Positions 27,741-37,249 of a stretch of 64,000 nucleotides of DNA are shown here, piece after piece. The position numbers and the translations under genes are program-made. The notes under the pieces are model-generated. The model was not told the DNA's origin. It did not search any database and saw only the letters and a list, made by a program, of their open reading frames with translations. The number at the start of each line of letters is the position of its first letter. Position 1 is the stretch's first letter. Source of the stretch: Sphingosinicella sp. BN140058 (GTDB lineage Bacteria; Pseudomonadota; Alphaproteobacteria; Sphingomonadales; Sphingomonadaceae); NCBI RefSeq assembly GCF_004135585.1, contig NZ_CP035501.1, positions 4,721,501 through 4,785,500 of the forward strand. The letters are read 5' to 3'.

Positions 27741-27932
27741 ATGAGCCTTGAATGTTCGACCGAGCGGCCATGGGGAATCCATGGCGTTGTCAGAAACGAC
27801 GAGAGTTGCGCACGCTGCGGCTGGACCGCGCCGGGCCCGAAGGGCGATGCGCTCGCCGACGCCCGCGCCGCAGCCGAGGAGGCGATCGCCTCGGCCGCTG
27901 CCGTCGGCTGGGATCAGGCGCTGGCGGCCTGA
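27741..27932 (+). CDS. Small CxxC protein (63 aa), unknown
   Basis: A 63-residue frame starting MSLECSTERPWGIHGVVRNDES, followed by CARCGW (a CxxC pair with an earlier Cys5) and an Ala-rich amphipathic helix (DALADARAAAEEAIASAAA). The CxxC could bind zinc or act in redox chemistry. Support comes from a well-formed promoter at 27671-27699 upstream and from the motif; the ribosome binding site (GGGGTGTGG) is only fair. It converges with the thiolase gene. I recognise no family. Confidence 0.55.
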   Translation: MSLECSTERPWGIHGVVRNDESCARCGWTAPGPKGDALADARAAAEEAIASAAAVGWDQALAA

Positions 27933-27954
27933 GGGCGGCGCGACCGGCGCTTGA

Positions 27955-29133
27955 TCAGGAAAGATTTTCAACGATGGTGACGTTGGCGAGCCCGCCCCCT
28001 TCGCACATCGTCTGCAGGCCATAGCGGCCGCCGCGACACTTCAAGGCATAGAGCAAGGTCGTCATCAGCTTGGTGCCGGAGGCGCCGAGCGGGTGTCCGA
28101 GCGCGATCGCGCCGCCATGAACGTTGAGGCGCTCGGGATCGGCGCCGACCTCCCGAAGCCAGGCCAGGGGCACCGGGGCGAAGGCCTCGTTGACCTCATA
28201 CAGGTCGATGTCCCCGATCCTCATCCCGGCGCGATCGAGCGCACGCCGCGTGGCGGGGATCACTTCCTCGAGCATGATCACCGGATCGCCGCCGGTGACG
28301 GTCAGATTGACGATCCGGGCCATTGGCGTGAGGCCGTGCGTCTTGAGCGCGCTCTCGCTGACAACCAGCACGCCGCTCGCACCGTCGCAGATCTGCGAAG
28401 CGTTGGCCGCGCTGATCCTGCCGCCTTCGCGCAGGCTCTTCACCGAGGCGATGCCTTCCAGCGTCGCATCGGCGCGAACGCCTTGGTCGCGCCGATGCTG
28501 CGTCTCCGTGCCGTCCGCCGCGACGACCGCGAGGGGCACGATCTCCGCATCGAACGCGCCCGCATCCGTGGCGGCCGCCGCCTTGCGATGGCTTTCCAGC
28601 GCGAAGCCATCGAGCATCTCGCGGCTGAAACGATGTTTTTCGGCGATCATCTCGGCACCATCGAACTGGCTGAACATGGTTACGCCGAACCTGTCCTGGA
28701 TACGCTGCGAAAACGGGCCGCTGCCGATGCCGTGCTGCATCGGCAGCGTAAATGGCAGGCCCATCGGCACCCGAGTCATCGATTCGACACCGGAGGCGAT
28801 CACGACATCCTGGGTGCCGCTCATCACCGCCTGCGCAGCGAACTGGATCGCCTGCTGCGACGATCCGCACTGACGATCGATCGTCACCGCTGGTACGCTT
28901 TGTGGAAGAGAGGAGGCGAGCACCGCGTTGCGGCCGACGTGAAAGGCCTGCTCGCCCGCCTGGCCGACACAGCCCATGATCACGTCCTCGATCGCTGCCG
29001 GGTCGATCCCGGCCCGTGCGACCAGGGCGTCCAGGATCTCGGCGGCCATGTCGGCCGGATGCCAATTCCGCAGTGCGCCGTTGCGCTTGCCGCCGGCGGT
29101 CCGCGCCGCGGCGACGATATAGGCCTCGGCCAT
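27955..29133 (-). CDS. Acetyl-CoA C-acyltransferase (thiolase)
   Basis: A 392-residue thiolase. The acylated Cys89 is in DRQCGSSQQA, the catalytic His in GGAIALGHPLGASG, and the second Cys in QTMCEGGGLAN near the C-terminus; NEAFA is also present. Length fits the degradative/biosynthetic thiolase family. It cleaves 3-ketoacyl-CoA or condenses acetyl-CoA. It may act with the nearby SDR-type hydroxyacyl-CoA dehydrogenase at 26241, though the genes are separated by two small plus-strand genes. The chain-length preference is unknown. Confidence 0.94.
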   Translation of the reverse strand: MAEAYIVAAARTAGGKRNGALRNWHPADMAAEILDALVARAGIDPAAIEDVIMGCVGQAGEQAFHVGRNAVLASSLPQSVPAVTIDRQCGSSQQAIQFAAQAVMSGTQDVVIASGVESMTRVPMGLPFTLPMQHGIGSGPFSQRIQDRFGVTMFSQFDGAEMIAEKHRFSREMLDGFALESHRKAAAATDAGAFDAEIVPLAVVAADGTETQHRRDQGVRADATLEGIASVKSLREGGRISAANASQICDGASGVLVVSESALKTHGLTPMARIVNLTVTGGDPVIMLEEVIPATRRALDRAGMRIGDIDLYEVNEAFAPVPLAWLREVGADPERLNVHGGAIALGHPLGASGTKLMTTLLYALKCRGGRYGLQTMCEGGGLANVTIVENLS

Positions 29134-29235
29134 GTCCTCTCCTTGCTTTTTCGGAAGGCGCGATAGCGTCTGGGGAGCCGCCTTCCAAGCAGTCCCGCGA
29201 CGAACGGGGTCAGGGCGCGCCGGGCTTCGAGCGGC

Positions 29236-29260
29236 GGAACTCGGACGCTGTCAATTCGTT
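29236..29260 (+). promoter_or_regulatory. EcfG-type general stress promoter
   Basis: GGAAC (29236-29240), a 16-base spacer, then CGTT (29257-29260) match the alphaproteobacterial EcfG/RpoE2 consensus. It points toward the PRC-barrel gene and would leave an untranslated leader of about 120 bases that contains a strong hairpin (29311-29340). Confidence 0.6.
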
Positions 29261-29310
29261 CCCCCATTACCGGTCGAGAAAAGCACAGGGTCCGCCGCGA
29301 GGCGGCTTCG

Positions 29311-29340
29311 GGAGCGTCCCGGCCTCGGCCGGGGCGCTCC
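29311..29340 (+). other. Strong leader hairpin before the PRC-barrel gene
   Basis: A 14-base-pair stem, GGAGCGTCCCGGCC with GGCCGGGGCGCTCC, containing one T-G wobble and a two-base loop. It lies between the EcfG-like promoter and the ATG at 29386. It could be an attenuator or an RNA-stability element. There is no T-run after it, so it is not a typical terminator. Confidence 0.45.
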
Positions 29341-29385
29341 TGTGTGCTGGCCGCAAGCGATGCGGACGCCGGCAGGAGAAGCGTG

Positions 29386-29805
29386 ATGTCTGAACATCAG
29401 ATCGTGGAGCCGCAGCAGGCGAGCGTCGAGGCTGCGCCAGAGGACGTCGATTATCGGCACGAACTCATTTCCTCGCGGCGGGTGGAGGGCACGCCGGTGT
29501 TCGGCCGGTCCGGCGAGCGGCTCGGCGCCATCCACAGCGTGATGATCGAGAAAAGGCGCGGCAGCGTTCCCTATGCCGTGCTCGAATTCGGCGGCTTCAT
29601 GGGGGTTGGCACCCACGTCCATCCGATCCCCTGGCAATTGCTGACCTACGATGTCGATCATGACGGCTATGTCGTCGAGATGACCCGGGATCAGCTCGCC
29701 AAAGCGCCGGCGATGCGCCTGGACGATACCGACCGGCCGATCGACCGCGATTACCAGGAAAAGGTCAGCTCCTATTGGGGCACGATGCCGTGGTGGGGGC
29801 TGTAG
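29386..29805 (+). CDS. PRC-barrel domain stress protein
   Basis: A 139-residue soluble protein. The first 30 residues are acidic and flexible. The PRC-barrel follows (about 32-100): LISSRRVEGTPVFGRSGERLGAIHSVMIEK, then AVLEFGGFMGVGTHVHPIPWQLL. The tail ends YQEKVSSYWGTMPWWGL, common to alphaproteobacterial PRC proteins. PRC-barrels bind protein or RNA partners; the exact role is unknown. AGGAG lies seven bases upstream of the ATG. The upstream EcfG-type promoter suggests general stress control. Confidence 0.88.
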   Translation: MSEHQIVEPQQASVEAAPEDVDYRHELISSRRVEGTPVFGRSGERLGAIHSVMIEKRRGSVPYAVLEFGGFMGVGTHVHPIPWQLLTYDVDHDGYVVEMTRDQLAKAPAMRLDDTDRPIDRDYQEKVSSYWGTMPWWGL

Positions 29806-29809
29806 CGCG

Positions 29810-30586
29810 TCACCGCCCCCAGGCGATGAAATGCGGGTTGGCGAACCCGTCCTCCTTCTTGCCGTAGCGAAGCCGGCCGGCTTCGCGGTCTCCGTCGAGC
29901 GCAAGCACGCGGCCGCCCGCAGCCTCAAGGATGGCCTGGCCCGCTGCGGTGTCCCACTCCATCGTCCGGCCCCACCGTGGATAGACGTCCGCGGCGCCCT
30001 CAGCGAGCATGCAGAATTTAAGCGACGATCCCGACGGCAGATAGTCGACGATGCCGAGCCGGGCGGCGCGCGCATCGGTGTCCGTGGCCGCATGGTTGCG
30101 GCTGCCGATGCCGATCAGCCCCTCCGCCGGAGGCGGGCGGGTGGCGATCCTCTCTGCGGCGCCGCCGCCCCGCGCCCGGAACGCGCCTTCGCCGCGCGCA
30201 CCGTAATAAAGCAGCTCCGTTACCGGCGCCAGGATCACGCCCGCGACCGGTGCACCCGCTTCTACCAGCGCGATATTGACGGTGAACTCGCCGTTGCGCA
30301 GCGCAAAGCCTTTGGTGCCGTCGAGCGGGTCGACGCAGAAGAAACGCCCGTCGAGCGCCGGAATGCGCCCGGCCGCGGCTTCCTCTTCGGCGAGGATCGG
30401 GATTTCGGGATAGGCGTCGGCCAGCCGCGCCAGGATGATCGCTTCGGCCCGTCTATCGGCGATCGTCACCGGGGAGCCGTCGCTTTTCTCCTCGATCGCG
30501 CAGCCGGCAGCGTAGACACAGGCGATGTCCTCGCCCGCCGCGCGCGCCGCATCGATCATCGTGCGGAGCAAGGGAGAAGGGCTCAT
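29810..30586 (-). CDS. cysQ: 3'(2'),5'-bisphosphate nucleotidase, CysQ-like
   Basis: A 258-residue inositol monophosphatase family enzyme. Metal-binding motifs are present: AEEEA (about residue 67), DPLDGTKGF (about 85-93) and WDTAAGQAILEAAGG near the end. The DGTKGF variant favours CysQ (removal of the 3'-phosphate from PAP) over inositol phosphatase. It converges with the PRC gene. The ATG overlaps the TGA of the S-formylglutathione hydrolase gene (ATGA), so it is translated as the last gene of the formaldehyde operon. Why a sulfur-cycle enzyme is here is unclear; sulfate assimilation feeds glutathione, which is one plausible link. Confidence 0.88.
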   Translation of the reverse strand: MSPSPLLRTMIDAARAAGEDIACVYAAGCAIEEKSDGSPVTIADRRAEAIILARLADAYPEIPILAEEEAAAGRIPALDGRFFCVDPLDGTKGFALRNGEFTVNIALVEAGAPVAGVILAPVTELLYYGARGEGAFRARGGGAAERIATRPPPAEGLIGIGSRNHAATDTDARAARLGIVDYLPSGSSLKFCMLAEGAADVYPRWGRTMEWDTAAGQAILEAAGGRVLALDGDREAGRLRYGKKEDGFANPHFIAWGR

Positions 30587-31425
30587 GAAGCGAGCCGTGC
30601 GGCATGCCAGCGGAGATGATCCTCCATGAAGCTGGAGATGAAGTAGTAACTGTGGTCGTAGCCGGGCTGCATGCGCAAGGTGAGGGCGATCCCGGCGTCC
30701 CGGCATGCGGCTTCGAGCAGGTCGGGTCGCAGCTCGCGGCTGAGGAAGCTGTCGGCCTCTCCTTGATCGACGAGGATCTCGGCGACGCGTGCGCCGTCCT
30801 CGATCAGCGCCACCGCATCATGCCGGCGCCAGCCGGCGCGGTCGACGCCGAGATAGGCGCCGAGCGCCTTCTCGCCCCAGGGAACCTGGCTTGGCGCCAC
30901 GATCGGCGCAAAGGCCGAGACGCTGCGATATCGGTCCGGATGGCGGAGGGCGAGGGTGAGCGCGCCGTGGCCGCCCATCGAATGACCGGTGATCGCCTGA
31001 CGATCGCGGTCGATCGGGAAGGCCGACGCGACCAGCTCCGGCAGTTCCTCGACGACGTAGCGTTCCATCCGGTAATTGGCATCGTAGGGCGCCTGGGTGG
31101 CGTCGACGTAGAAGCCCGCACCCTGGCCGAAATCGTAGGCGGGATCGTCCGGAACCGCATCGCCGCGCGGGCTGGTGTCGGGTGCGACGAAGATCAGGCC
31201 GAGCTCGGCGCAGGCACGCCGATACTCGCCTTTTTCGGTCACGTTGGCATGGGTGCAGGTGAGCCCCGACAGATACCAGATGACGGGACAGGCGGCGCCG
31301 CCCTCCGCCTGCGGCGGTACGAAGACGGAGAAGGTCATCGGCGTGCCGGTGGCGAGGCTGTCGTGCCGGACGACGTGCACGGTGCCGCCGAACGATCGGG
31401 TGACGGAAAGCGTGTCGAGAATCAT
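30583..31425 (-). CDS. fghA: S-formylglutathione hydrolase
   Basis: A 280-residue esterase D family enzyme that hydrolyses S-formylglutathione to formate and glutathione. The nucleophile is Ser149 in GHSMGGHG. WYLSGLTCTHANVTEKG and APDTSPRG are family signatures, and the His lies in GYDHSYYFISSF. The ATG at 31425 lies eight bases after the purU stop, with TAGGA upstream. It is the third gene of frmA-purU-fghA-cysQ and completes glutathione-dependent formaldehyde oxidation. Confidence 0.96.
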   Translation of the reverse strand: MILDTLSVTRSFGGTVHVVRHDSLATGTPMTFSVFVPPQAEGGAACPVIWYLSGLTCTHANVTEKGEYRRACAELGLIFVAPDTSPRGDAVPDDPAYDFGQGAGFYVDATQAPYDANYRMERYVVEELPELVASAFPIDRDRQAITGHSMGGHGALTLALRHPDRYRSVSAFAPIVAPSQVPWGEKALGAYLGVDRAGWRRHDAVALIEDGARVAEILVDQGEADSFLSRELRPDLLEAACRDAGIALTLRMQPGYDHSYYFISSFMEDHLRWHAARLAS

Positions 31426-31433
31426 CTTGTGTC

Positions 31434-32306
31434 CTATCGAAAGACGACGGTCTTGCGGCCGTTGAGGAGGATGCGGCGTTCGGCCGCCCAGGCGACGGCG
31501 CGGGCGAGCACTTGCGCCTCGGTGTCGCGGCCGATCCGGATCATGTCGCCAACGCTCGCGCGATGATCGATCCGCTCCACCGCCTGCTCGATGATCGGTC
31601 CTTCGTCGAGGTCGGGGGTGACGTAATGCGATGTCGCGCCGATCAGCTTGACTCCGAGCGCATGCGCGCGGTGATAGGGGTTGGCCCCCTTGAAGCTCGG
31701 CAGGAAGCTGTGGTGGATGTTGATGCACCGCCCGCCGAGACTCGCGATAAGCGCCGGGGACAGCACCTGCATGTAGCGGGCGAGCACGAGCAGCTCAGAC
31801 CCGGTTCGCTCGAACAGGGCGGCAATCTCCGCCTCCTGCGCAGCGCGGGTTTCGGCGGTCACCGGCAGGTGATGATAGGGCACGCCGTGCCATTCGGCGA
31901 GCGCGCGGCAGGCGTCGTGGTTCGAAACCACGGCCGTGACGTCGATCGGCAGTCCGCCGGTCGACCAGCGGTGGAGCAGGTCGTTGAGGCAGTGGCTGCC
32001 CTTCGACACCGCGATCATCACCTTCATCGGCGCGCTACCGTCGCCGATTGTCCAGTCGAGCCCGAGCCGTTCCGCCACGGGTGCGAAGTCGCGGCGCAGG
32101 GCGCCCAGGTCCGCCGGGAAGCGTTCCCCTGCCGGGCTGAACGCAACCCGCATGAAGAAGCGGCCGCTCTCGATGTCGGCATATTGCTGGCTGTCGAGGA
32201 TGAAGCCGTCCCGCTCGGCGAGGAAGCCGCTCGCAGCCGCCACGATCCCCACACGGTCCACCGCGGTGAAGGTGAGAATGTAGCTCGGCGGCGGCGACGC
32301 TGCCAT
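31434..32306 (-). CDS. purU: Formyltetrahydrofolate deformylase
   Basis: A 290-residue enzyme that releases formate from 10-formyl-THF. An N-terminal ACT domain (about 8-80, with DRVGIVAAASGFLAE) is followed by a formyltransferase-like catalytic domain with INIHHSFLPSFKGANPYH and GATSHYVTPDLDEGPII, including the catalytic Asp. It starts two bases after the frmA stop. In E. coli PurU balances folate one-carbon units; here its position in a formaldehyde operon suggests it helps convert formaldehyde-derived C1 units on folate to formate. Confidence 0.95.
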   Translation of the reverse strand: MAASPPPSYILTFTAVDRVGIVAAASGFLAERDGFILDSQQYADIESGRFFMRVAFSPAGERFPADLGALRRDFAPVAERLGLDWTIGDGSAPMKVMIAVSKGSHCLNDLLHRWSTGGLPIDVTAVVSNHDACRALAEWHGVPYHHLPVTAETRAAQEAEIAALFERTGSELLVLARYMQVLSPALIASLGGRCINIHHSFLPSFKGANPYHRAHALGVKLIGATSHYVTPDLDEGPIIEQAVERIDHRASVGDMIRIGRDTEAQVLARAVAWAAERRILLNGRKTVVFR

Positions 32307-32308
32307 CG

Positions 32309-33421
<1,113 letters not shown>

Positions 33422-33483
33422 GGCTGGCTTTCCCGGACTTGAGGTTGGGAAAGGCTGATACCGAACGCGAAGATGCGCGCAAC

Positions 33484-33507
33484 AAAATCCTCGCCGAGCC
33501 TGCTCGG
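33484..33507 (-). terminator. Possible terminator after prfC
   Basis: On the minus strand a CCGAGC-AG-GCTCGG stem (33507-33494) lies just after the prfC stop at 33518 and is followed by CGAGGATTTTG, a short T-run. It would separate prfC from the formaldehyde operon. Confidence 0.45.
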
Positions 33508-33517
33508 GGAGAAGGAC

Positions 33518-35122
33518 TCAGCTCCGCTCGCGGACGCTGGCGAAGCGGATGTTCGGCCAATCCTGGGCGAAGCGGCCCATTTCCCACTCGTTGCGCATCA
33601 GCAGCACCGGCTCGCCGTCGCCATCTTCGGCCATGCTGGAGCGATGGGTGGCCATCAGCCGCTTCAATTCGGTCTCGTCGTCGGCGGCGACCCAGCGGGC
33701 GACCTCCCAGGGCGAAGGCTCGAAGCCGAGCTTCAGCCCGTACTCCGCCTCCATCCGCGTCGCGAGCACGTCGAGCTGCAGCGAGCCGACCACGCCCACG
33801 ATCCAGTTGGAGCCGAGCGCCGGCTTGAAGATCCGGATCACGCCTTCCTCGGCGAGATCCGAGAGGCCCTTGCGCATCTGCTTCGATTTCATCGGATCGC
33901 CGAGATGGACCCGGCGCAGGATTTCGGGGGCGAAATCGGGAAGGCCGGTGAACGCGATGTCGCCGCGTTCGGACAATGTGTCGCCGACCCGCAGGGTGCC
34001 GTGATTGGGGATGCCGACGATGTCGCCGGGGCGGGCAAGCTCGGCGAGTTCGCGATCACGCGCGAAGAAGGTGATCGGGTTCTGGATGCTGATCGCCTTG
34101 CCGAGCCGGGGATTGGTGAGTTTCATGCCCCGCTTCAGAGCGCCCGAGCAGACCCGCATGAAGGCGATACGGTCGCGATGGTTCGGATCCATGTTCGCCT
34201 GAACCTTGAAGATGAAGCCGGACACCCGCGATTCGGACGGCGCGACCGGTCCGTTGCGCGCCGGCTGCGGCCCCGGCGAGGGCGCAAACGCACTGAGGCC
34301 ATCGAGCAGTTGGCGGATGCCGAACTCGCGAAGCGCGCTGCCGAAGAAGACGGGCGTGAGATCGCCGTTCAGGAACGCCTGGAGATCGAAATCGGGATAG
34401 GCGGCGCGGGCGAGTTCGCCTTCCTCGCGCAGGTGGGCGACGGCATCCGCCGGCAGCGTTTCGTCCAGCAGCGGATCGTCCATGCCGCTGAGCTGCACCA
34501 CCCGCCCGGGCACGGTGCCGTCGCTCTTGTCGGCGAGCAGCAATTTGTCCTCGGCATAATCGTAGAGGCCGTGGAAGAGCCCGCCCATGCCGACCGGCCA
34601 GTTGCGCGGGGAAACGTCGAGCTGGAGCGTCTCTGCAATCTCGTCGAGCAGGGCGAACGGAGAAAGGCCTTCGCGATCGACCTTGTTGATGAAGGTGACG
34701 ATCGGGATGTTGCGAAGGCGGCAGACTTCGAACAATTTCCGCGTCTGCGCCTCGATGCCCTTGGCGGCGTCGATCACCATGATCGCGCTGTCGACGGCGG
34801 TGAGGGTGCGATAGGTATCCTCGGAGAAATCCTGGTGGCCCGGCGTGTCGAGGAGGTTGAACAGGATGTTGCCGACTTCGAAGGTCATCACTGACGAGGT
34901 CACCGAAATGCCGCGTTGCTGCTCGATCGCCATCCAGTCCGAACGCGCGCGGCGGCGGTCGCCGCGGGCACGCACTTCGCCGGCTTCGTGGATCGCGCCG
35001 GCCGAATAGAGCAATTTCTCGGTCAGGGTCGTCTTGCCGGCATCGGGGTGCGAAATGATCGCGAAGGTGCGCCGCTCGGCGGGCTGATCATCGGTCCGCG
35101 CCAGAAGGGCCGCTTCGCTCAT
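33518..35122 (-). CDS. prfC: Peptide chain release factor 3
   Basis: A 534-residue translational GTPase that recycles RF1/RF2 from the ribosome. GTPase motifs: ISHPDAGKTTL (P-loop), RGISVTSSV (switch I), DTPGHQDF and FINKVDRE. The DFSEDTYR segment after the Walker B motif is typical of RF3 rather than EF-G. Domains II and III follow (FIFKVQANMDPNHRDR). The ATG at 35122 has GGAG eight bases upstream. It appears to be monocistronic. Confidence 0.96.
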   Translation of the reverse strand: MSEAALLARTDDQPAERRTFAIISHPDAGKTTLTEKLLYSAGAIHEAGEVRARGDRRRARSDWMAIEQQRGISVTSSVMTFEVGNILFNLLDTPGHQDFSEDTYRTLTAVDSAIMVIDAAKGIEAQTRKLFEVCRLRNIPIVTFINKVDREGLSPFALLDEIAETLQLDVSPRNWPVGMGGLFHGLYDYAEDKLLLADKSDGTVPGRVVQLSGMDDPLLDETLPADAVAHLREEGELARAAYPDFDLQAFLNGDLTPVFFGSALREFGIRQLLDGLSAFAPSPGPQPARNGPVAPSESRVSGFIFKVQANMDPNHRDRIAFMRVCSGALKRGMKLTNPRLGKAISIQNPITFFARDRELAELARPGDIVGIPNHGTLRVGDTLSERGDIAFTGLPDFAPEILRRVHLGDPMKSKQMRKGLSDLAEEGVIRIFKPALGSNWIVGVVGSLQLDVLATRMEAEYGLKLGFEPSPWEVARWVAADDETELKRLMATHRSSMAEDGDGEPVLLMRNEWEMGRFAQDWPNIRFASVRERS

Positions 35123-35270
35123 CGTCAAAACTCCGTCGCCGCGGGAGCCGCCAAGCCGCCGCCTGCATGTCATGCCTTTGGGATTGGTGCCCACATAAGC
35201 AGGAATGGAGGAAATTGGTAGAGGGGAGCGCGTCGGCGGATGGAGGCTGCAGGCGCAATGCTGTGCTGGA

Positions 35271-35945
35271 TCAGGCCATCGTCTCGAGCAGGGTGAAGCG
35301 CACCGGAATGATGCTGCGCACGTCGATCGTGCCGTCCTGCTCCTTTGCGACGACGCTCAGTTGCTGGACGTCCTTGCCGCCCAGCGGAATGACGATCCGG
35401 CCGGCGGGAGCGAGCTGATCGAGCAATGGCCGAGGAACCTCCTGCGCTGCGGCGGTGACCAGGATCCGATCGAAGGGAGCATGCTCGCTCCAGCCGCGCG
35501 AGCCGTCGCCGACCCGTATTTCGACGGCATGGCCGAGGGCCGCGAGCCGGAGGCGTGCGCCTTCCGCGAACTCCTCGACAATCTCGACGCTCCAGGTTTC
35601 CGCACCCATTTCGGCCAGTACGCACGCCTGGTAGCCGAGCCCGGTGCCGATTTCGAGCACCCGGTCTCCGGGCGCGACGTCGAGCAGCTCCAGCATCAGC
35701 GCGCCGATGAAGGGCTGCGAGAGCGTCTTGTCGAAACCGATCGGGAGGGGCGAATCCTGATAGGCCGCGGCTGCGATCTGGGCCGGTACGAACAGATGGC
35801 GAGGCGCTTCGAGCAGCGCGCTGCGAAGGTGCGGATCGAGCTTGCCAGTGCCGATCTCGTCCGCGGCGAGATCGAAGTGGATGTCGATCACCTCGACCAT
35901 GTGGCGTCGAAGGATCGCCAGATGCTGCTCCGTCATCGGCTTCAT
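35271..35945 (-). CDS. pcm: Protein-L-isoaspartate O-methyltransferase
   Basis: A 224-residue SAM-dependent repair enzyme that methylates isoaspartyl residues in damaged proteins. Signatures: DSPLPIGFDKTLSQPFI (substrate loop), VLEIGTGLGYQACVLAEM (SAM motif I), and GDGSRGW. ILVTAAAQEVPRPLLDQL and GGKDVQQL are also typical. The start is the ATG at 35945; another Met lies three codons later and neither has a strong ribosome site. It is divergent from the disordered-protein gene at 36101. Confidence 0.94.
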   Translation of the reverse strand: MKPMTEQHLAILRRHMVEVIDIHFDLAADEIGTGKLDPHLRSALLEAPRHLFVPAQIAAAAYQDSPLPIGFDKTLSQPFIGALMLELLDVAPGDRVLEIGTGLGYQACVLAEMGAETWSVEIVEEFAEGARLRLAALGHAVEIRVGDGSRGWSEHAPFDRILVTAAAQEVPRPLLDQLAPAGRIVIPLGGKDVQQLSVVAKEQDGTIDVRSIIPVRFTLLETMA

Positions 35946-36100
35946 GGGCGCATAACGGCCCTCGGCGGCATGCGTTGCGTCATCGCGCCGCATGTTTGCG
36001 GCGTGGCGAGCGCAGCTGATCCTTGCTTGCGAGGCCACCGAGGGCGGACCAAGGAACCGGGTGCATGCCCCGCCCATTGGAGATGCGAAGGAGCCGAGCG

Positions 36101-36424
36101 ATGAGCAATCCCGAAACACCCAATGCAAGCACCGATACGCCTGACAACGCCAAATCCTGGGGCCAGGCGGGCGATGTCGCCCGCGGCGACCCCGATCAGC
36201 AGGCCAGCTTCAACGGTTCGACGGGCGGCGGCCAGTCGGGCGGCGGCGCGTATCCCAATCCGCACAGCGGCAAGGAAGGCGGCAAGAACGAAGGCTGGAT
36301 GGGCCACGGCGGCCAGACCGAAATGCCCTATCACGGCACCGGCCAGCTCGGCGAGGAGAAGACCGGTGAAAACGCTAATTCGCCGACCGAAAAGACGAAA
36401 AGCGGGCAGAACGAGGACATCTGA
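36101..36424 (+). CDS. Intrinsically disordered Gly/Asn-rich small protein
   Basis: A 107-residue hydrophilic protein with almost no large hydrophobics. It is rich in Gly, Asn, Ser, Thr, Glu and Lys (for example NGSTGGGQSGGGAYPNPHSG and GEEKTGENANSPTEKTKSG). The ATG has AGGAG seven bases upstream. Its composition resembles stress or desiccation hydrophilins, but no known repeat (KGG or LEA type) is clear. A hairpin at 36451-36482 follows. The function is unknown. Confidence 0.7.
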   Translation: MSNPETPNASTDTPDNAKSWGQAGDVARGDPDQQASFNGSTGGGQSGGGAYPNPHSGKEGGKNEGWMGHGGQTEMPYHGTGQLGEEKTGENANSPTEKTKSGQNEDI

Positions 36425-36450
36425 GCAGGACAAGATCGTCCTAGAGGGTA

Positions 36451-36482
36451 GGGGCCGGCGCGACGTTCTGCGCACCGGCCCC
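36451..36482 (+). terminator. Hairpin after the disordered-protein gene
   Basis: GGGGCCGG pairs with CCGGCCCC, with an inner GCG/CGC extension past one mismatch, 27 bases after the stop at 36424. The T-run is missing, so termination may be weak or factor-assisted. Confidence 0.45.
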
Positions 36483-36619
36483 TCCCTCAAACACTAAACG
36501 AGGGACCGATCGCGACACCTGGCCCATACGCAACCCGGCCGGGCACCGGCGATCGGCAATCCTCCTATGCCGCGGCTCGGTTTAGCCGCTGCTGAACGGG
36601 CTCGGCAGCTGCCGTTCAA

Positions 36620-36952
36620 CTATTTCGCGCTGTTGCCGTTGTCCTTCCCCGCGTCTGGAAGGTCTACCTCGACCTTCTCCGGGACCTCGATCTTCACCGT
36701 GTCGGGTATCTCCACCTTGGGCGCATCGATGTTGACGTTGACTCCGACATCTTCGGCCGCGCGGCCGAAACGGTCGCCGAAGACGAGGAACAGGATCGCC
36801 AGCAGCGCGACGACGAGCAGGATCGCGACGATCCACCCGCCGCTGCTGCGATGGCCGGTCTCCGTGGTGACGATCGTCGTCCGCTCGGTGACATGATCGT
36901 GAATGGGCGGCGGATCGGGCGCCTGTCCCGGGGGTCGATCGTAGTCGCTCAT
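36620..36952 (-). CDS. Single-pass membrane protein, paralog of the next gene
   Basis: A 110-residue protein. The N-terminal part (about 1-38) ends in TTIVTTETGHRSSGG. One membrane helix follows (WIVAILLVVALLAILFLVFG, about 40-59). The C-terminal tail has VNVNIDAPKVEIPDTVKIEVPEKVEVDLP and ends NSAK. The layout matches the 70-residue protein encoded just upstream: a MSD-D/H-D-R start, TTI-x-TTE, one helix, INV/VNV-D-A/ISAP, and SAK at the end. AGGAGG precedes the ATG. Membrane orientation and role are unknown. Confidence 0.72.
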   Translation of the reverse strand: MSDYDRPPGQAPDPPPIHDHVTERTTIVTTETGHRSSGGWIVAILLVVALLAILFLVFGDRFGRAAEDVGVNVNIDAPKVEIPDTVKIEVPEKVEVDLPDAGKDNGNSAK

Positions 36953-37007
36953 CTATATGCTCCTCCTGACGGGCTGCCCCGCAGGGGGCACGCGACTGGA
37001 AAAGGGA

Positions 37008-37220
37008 TCACTTGGCGGAGTCGCCGCCGGTCGGCGCCGAGATGTCGACGTTGATGTCGGTCTTCTCGGGGCCGCTCTTCATCAGATTGCCGCCGAAAAA
37101 GAAGAAGAGCAGGCCGAGAACGACGATCAGCAGCACGACGGCAATGATCGTGCCACCGCCGCCGCGGCGTTCCGTGGTCTGGATGATCGTCGTCTCGCGC
37201 TCGCGATCATGATCACTCAT
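37008..37220 (-). CDS. Short single-pass membrane protein
   Basis: A 70-residue protein beginning MSDHDRERETTIIQTTERRGGGG, then one hydrophobic helix (TIIAVVLLIVVLGLLFFFFGG) and a polar tail KTDINVDISAPTGGDSAK. AGGAG lies seven bases upstream of the ATG. An EcfG-type promoter (37250-37275) lies about 30 bases before the start. It is probably co-transcribed with its longer paralog 55 bases downstream. The function is unknown. Confidence 0.75.
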   Translation of the reverse strand: MSDHDRERETTIIQTTERRGGGGTIIAVVLLIVVLGLLFFFFGGNLMKSGPEKTDINVDISAPTGGDSAK

Positions 37221-37249
37221 GGCAACTCTCCTGTTTGTTTCGGAGGCTT

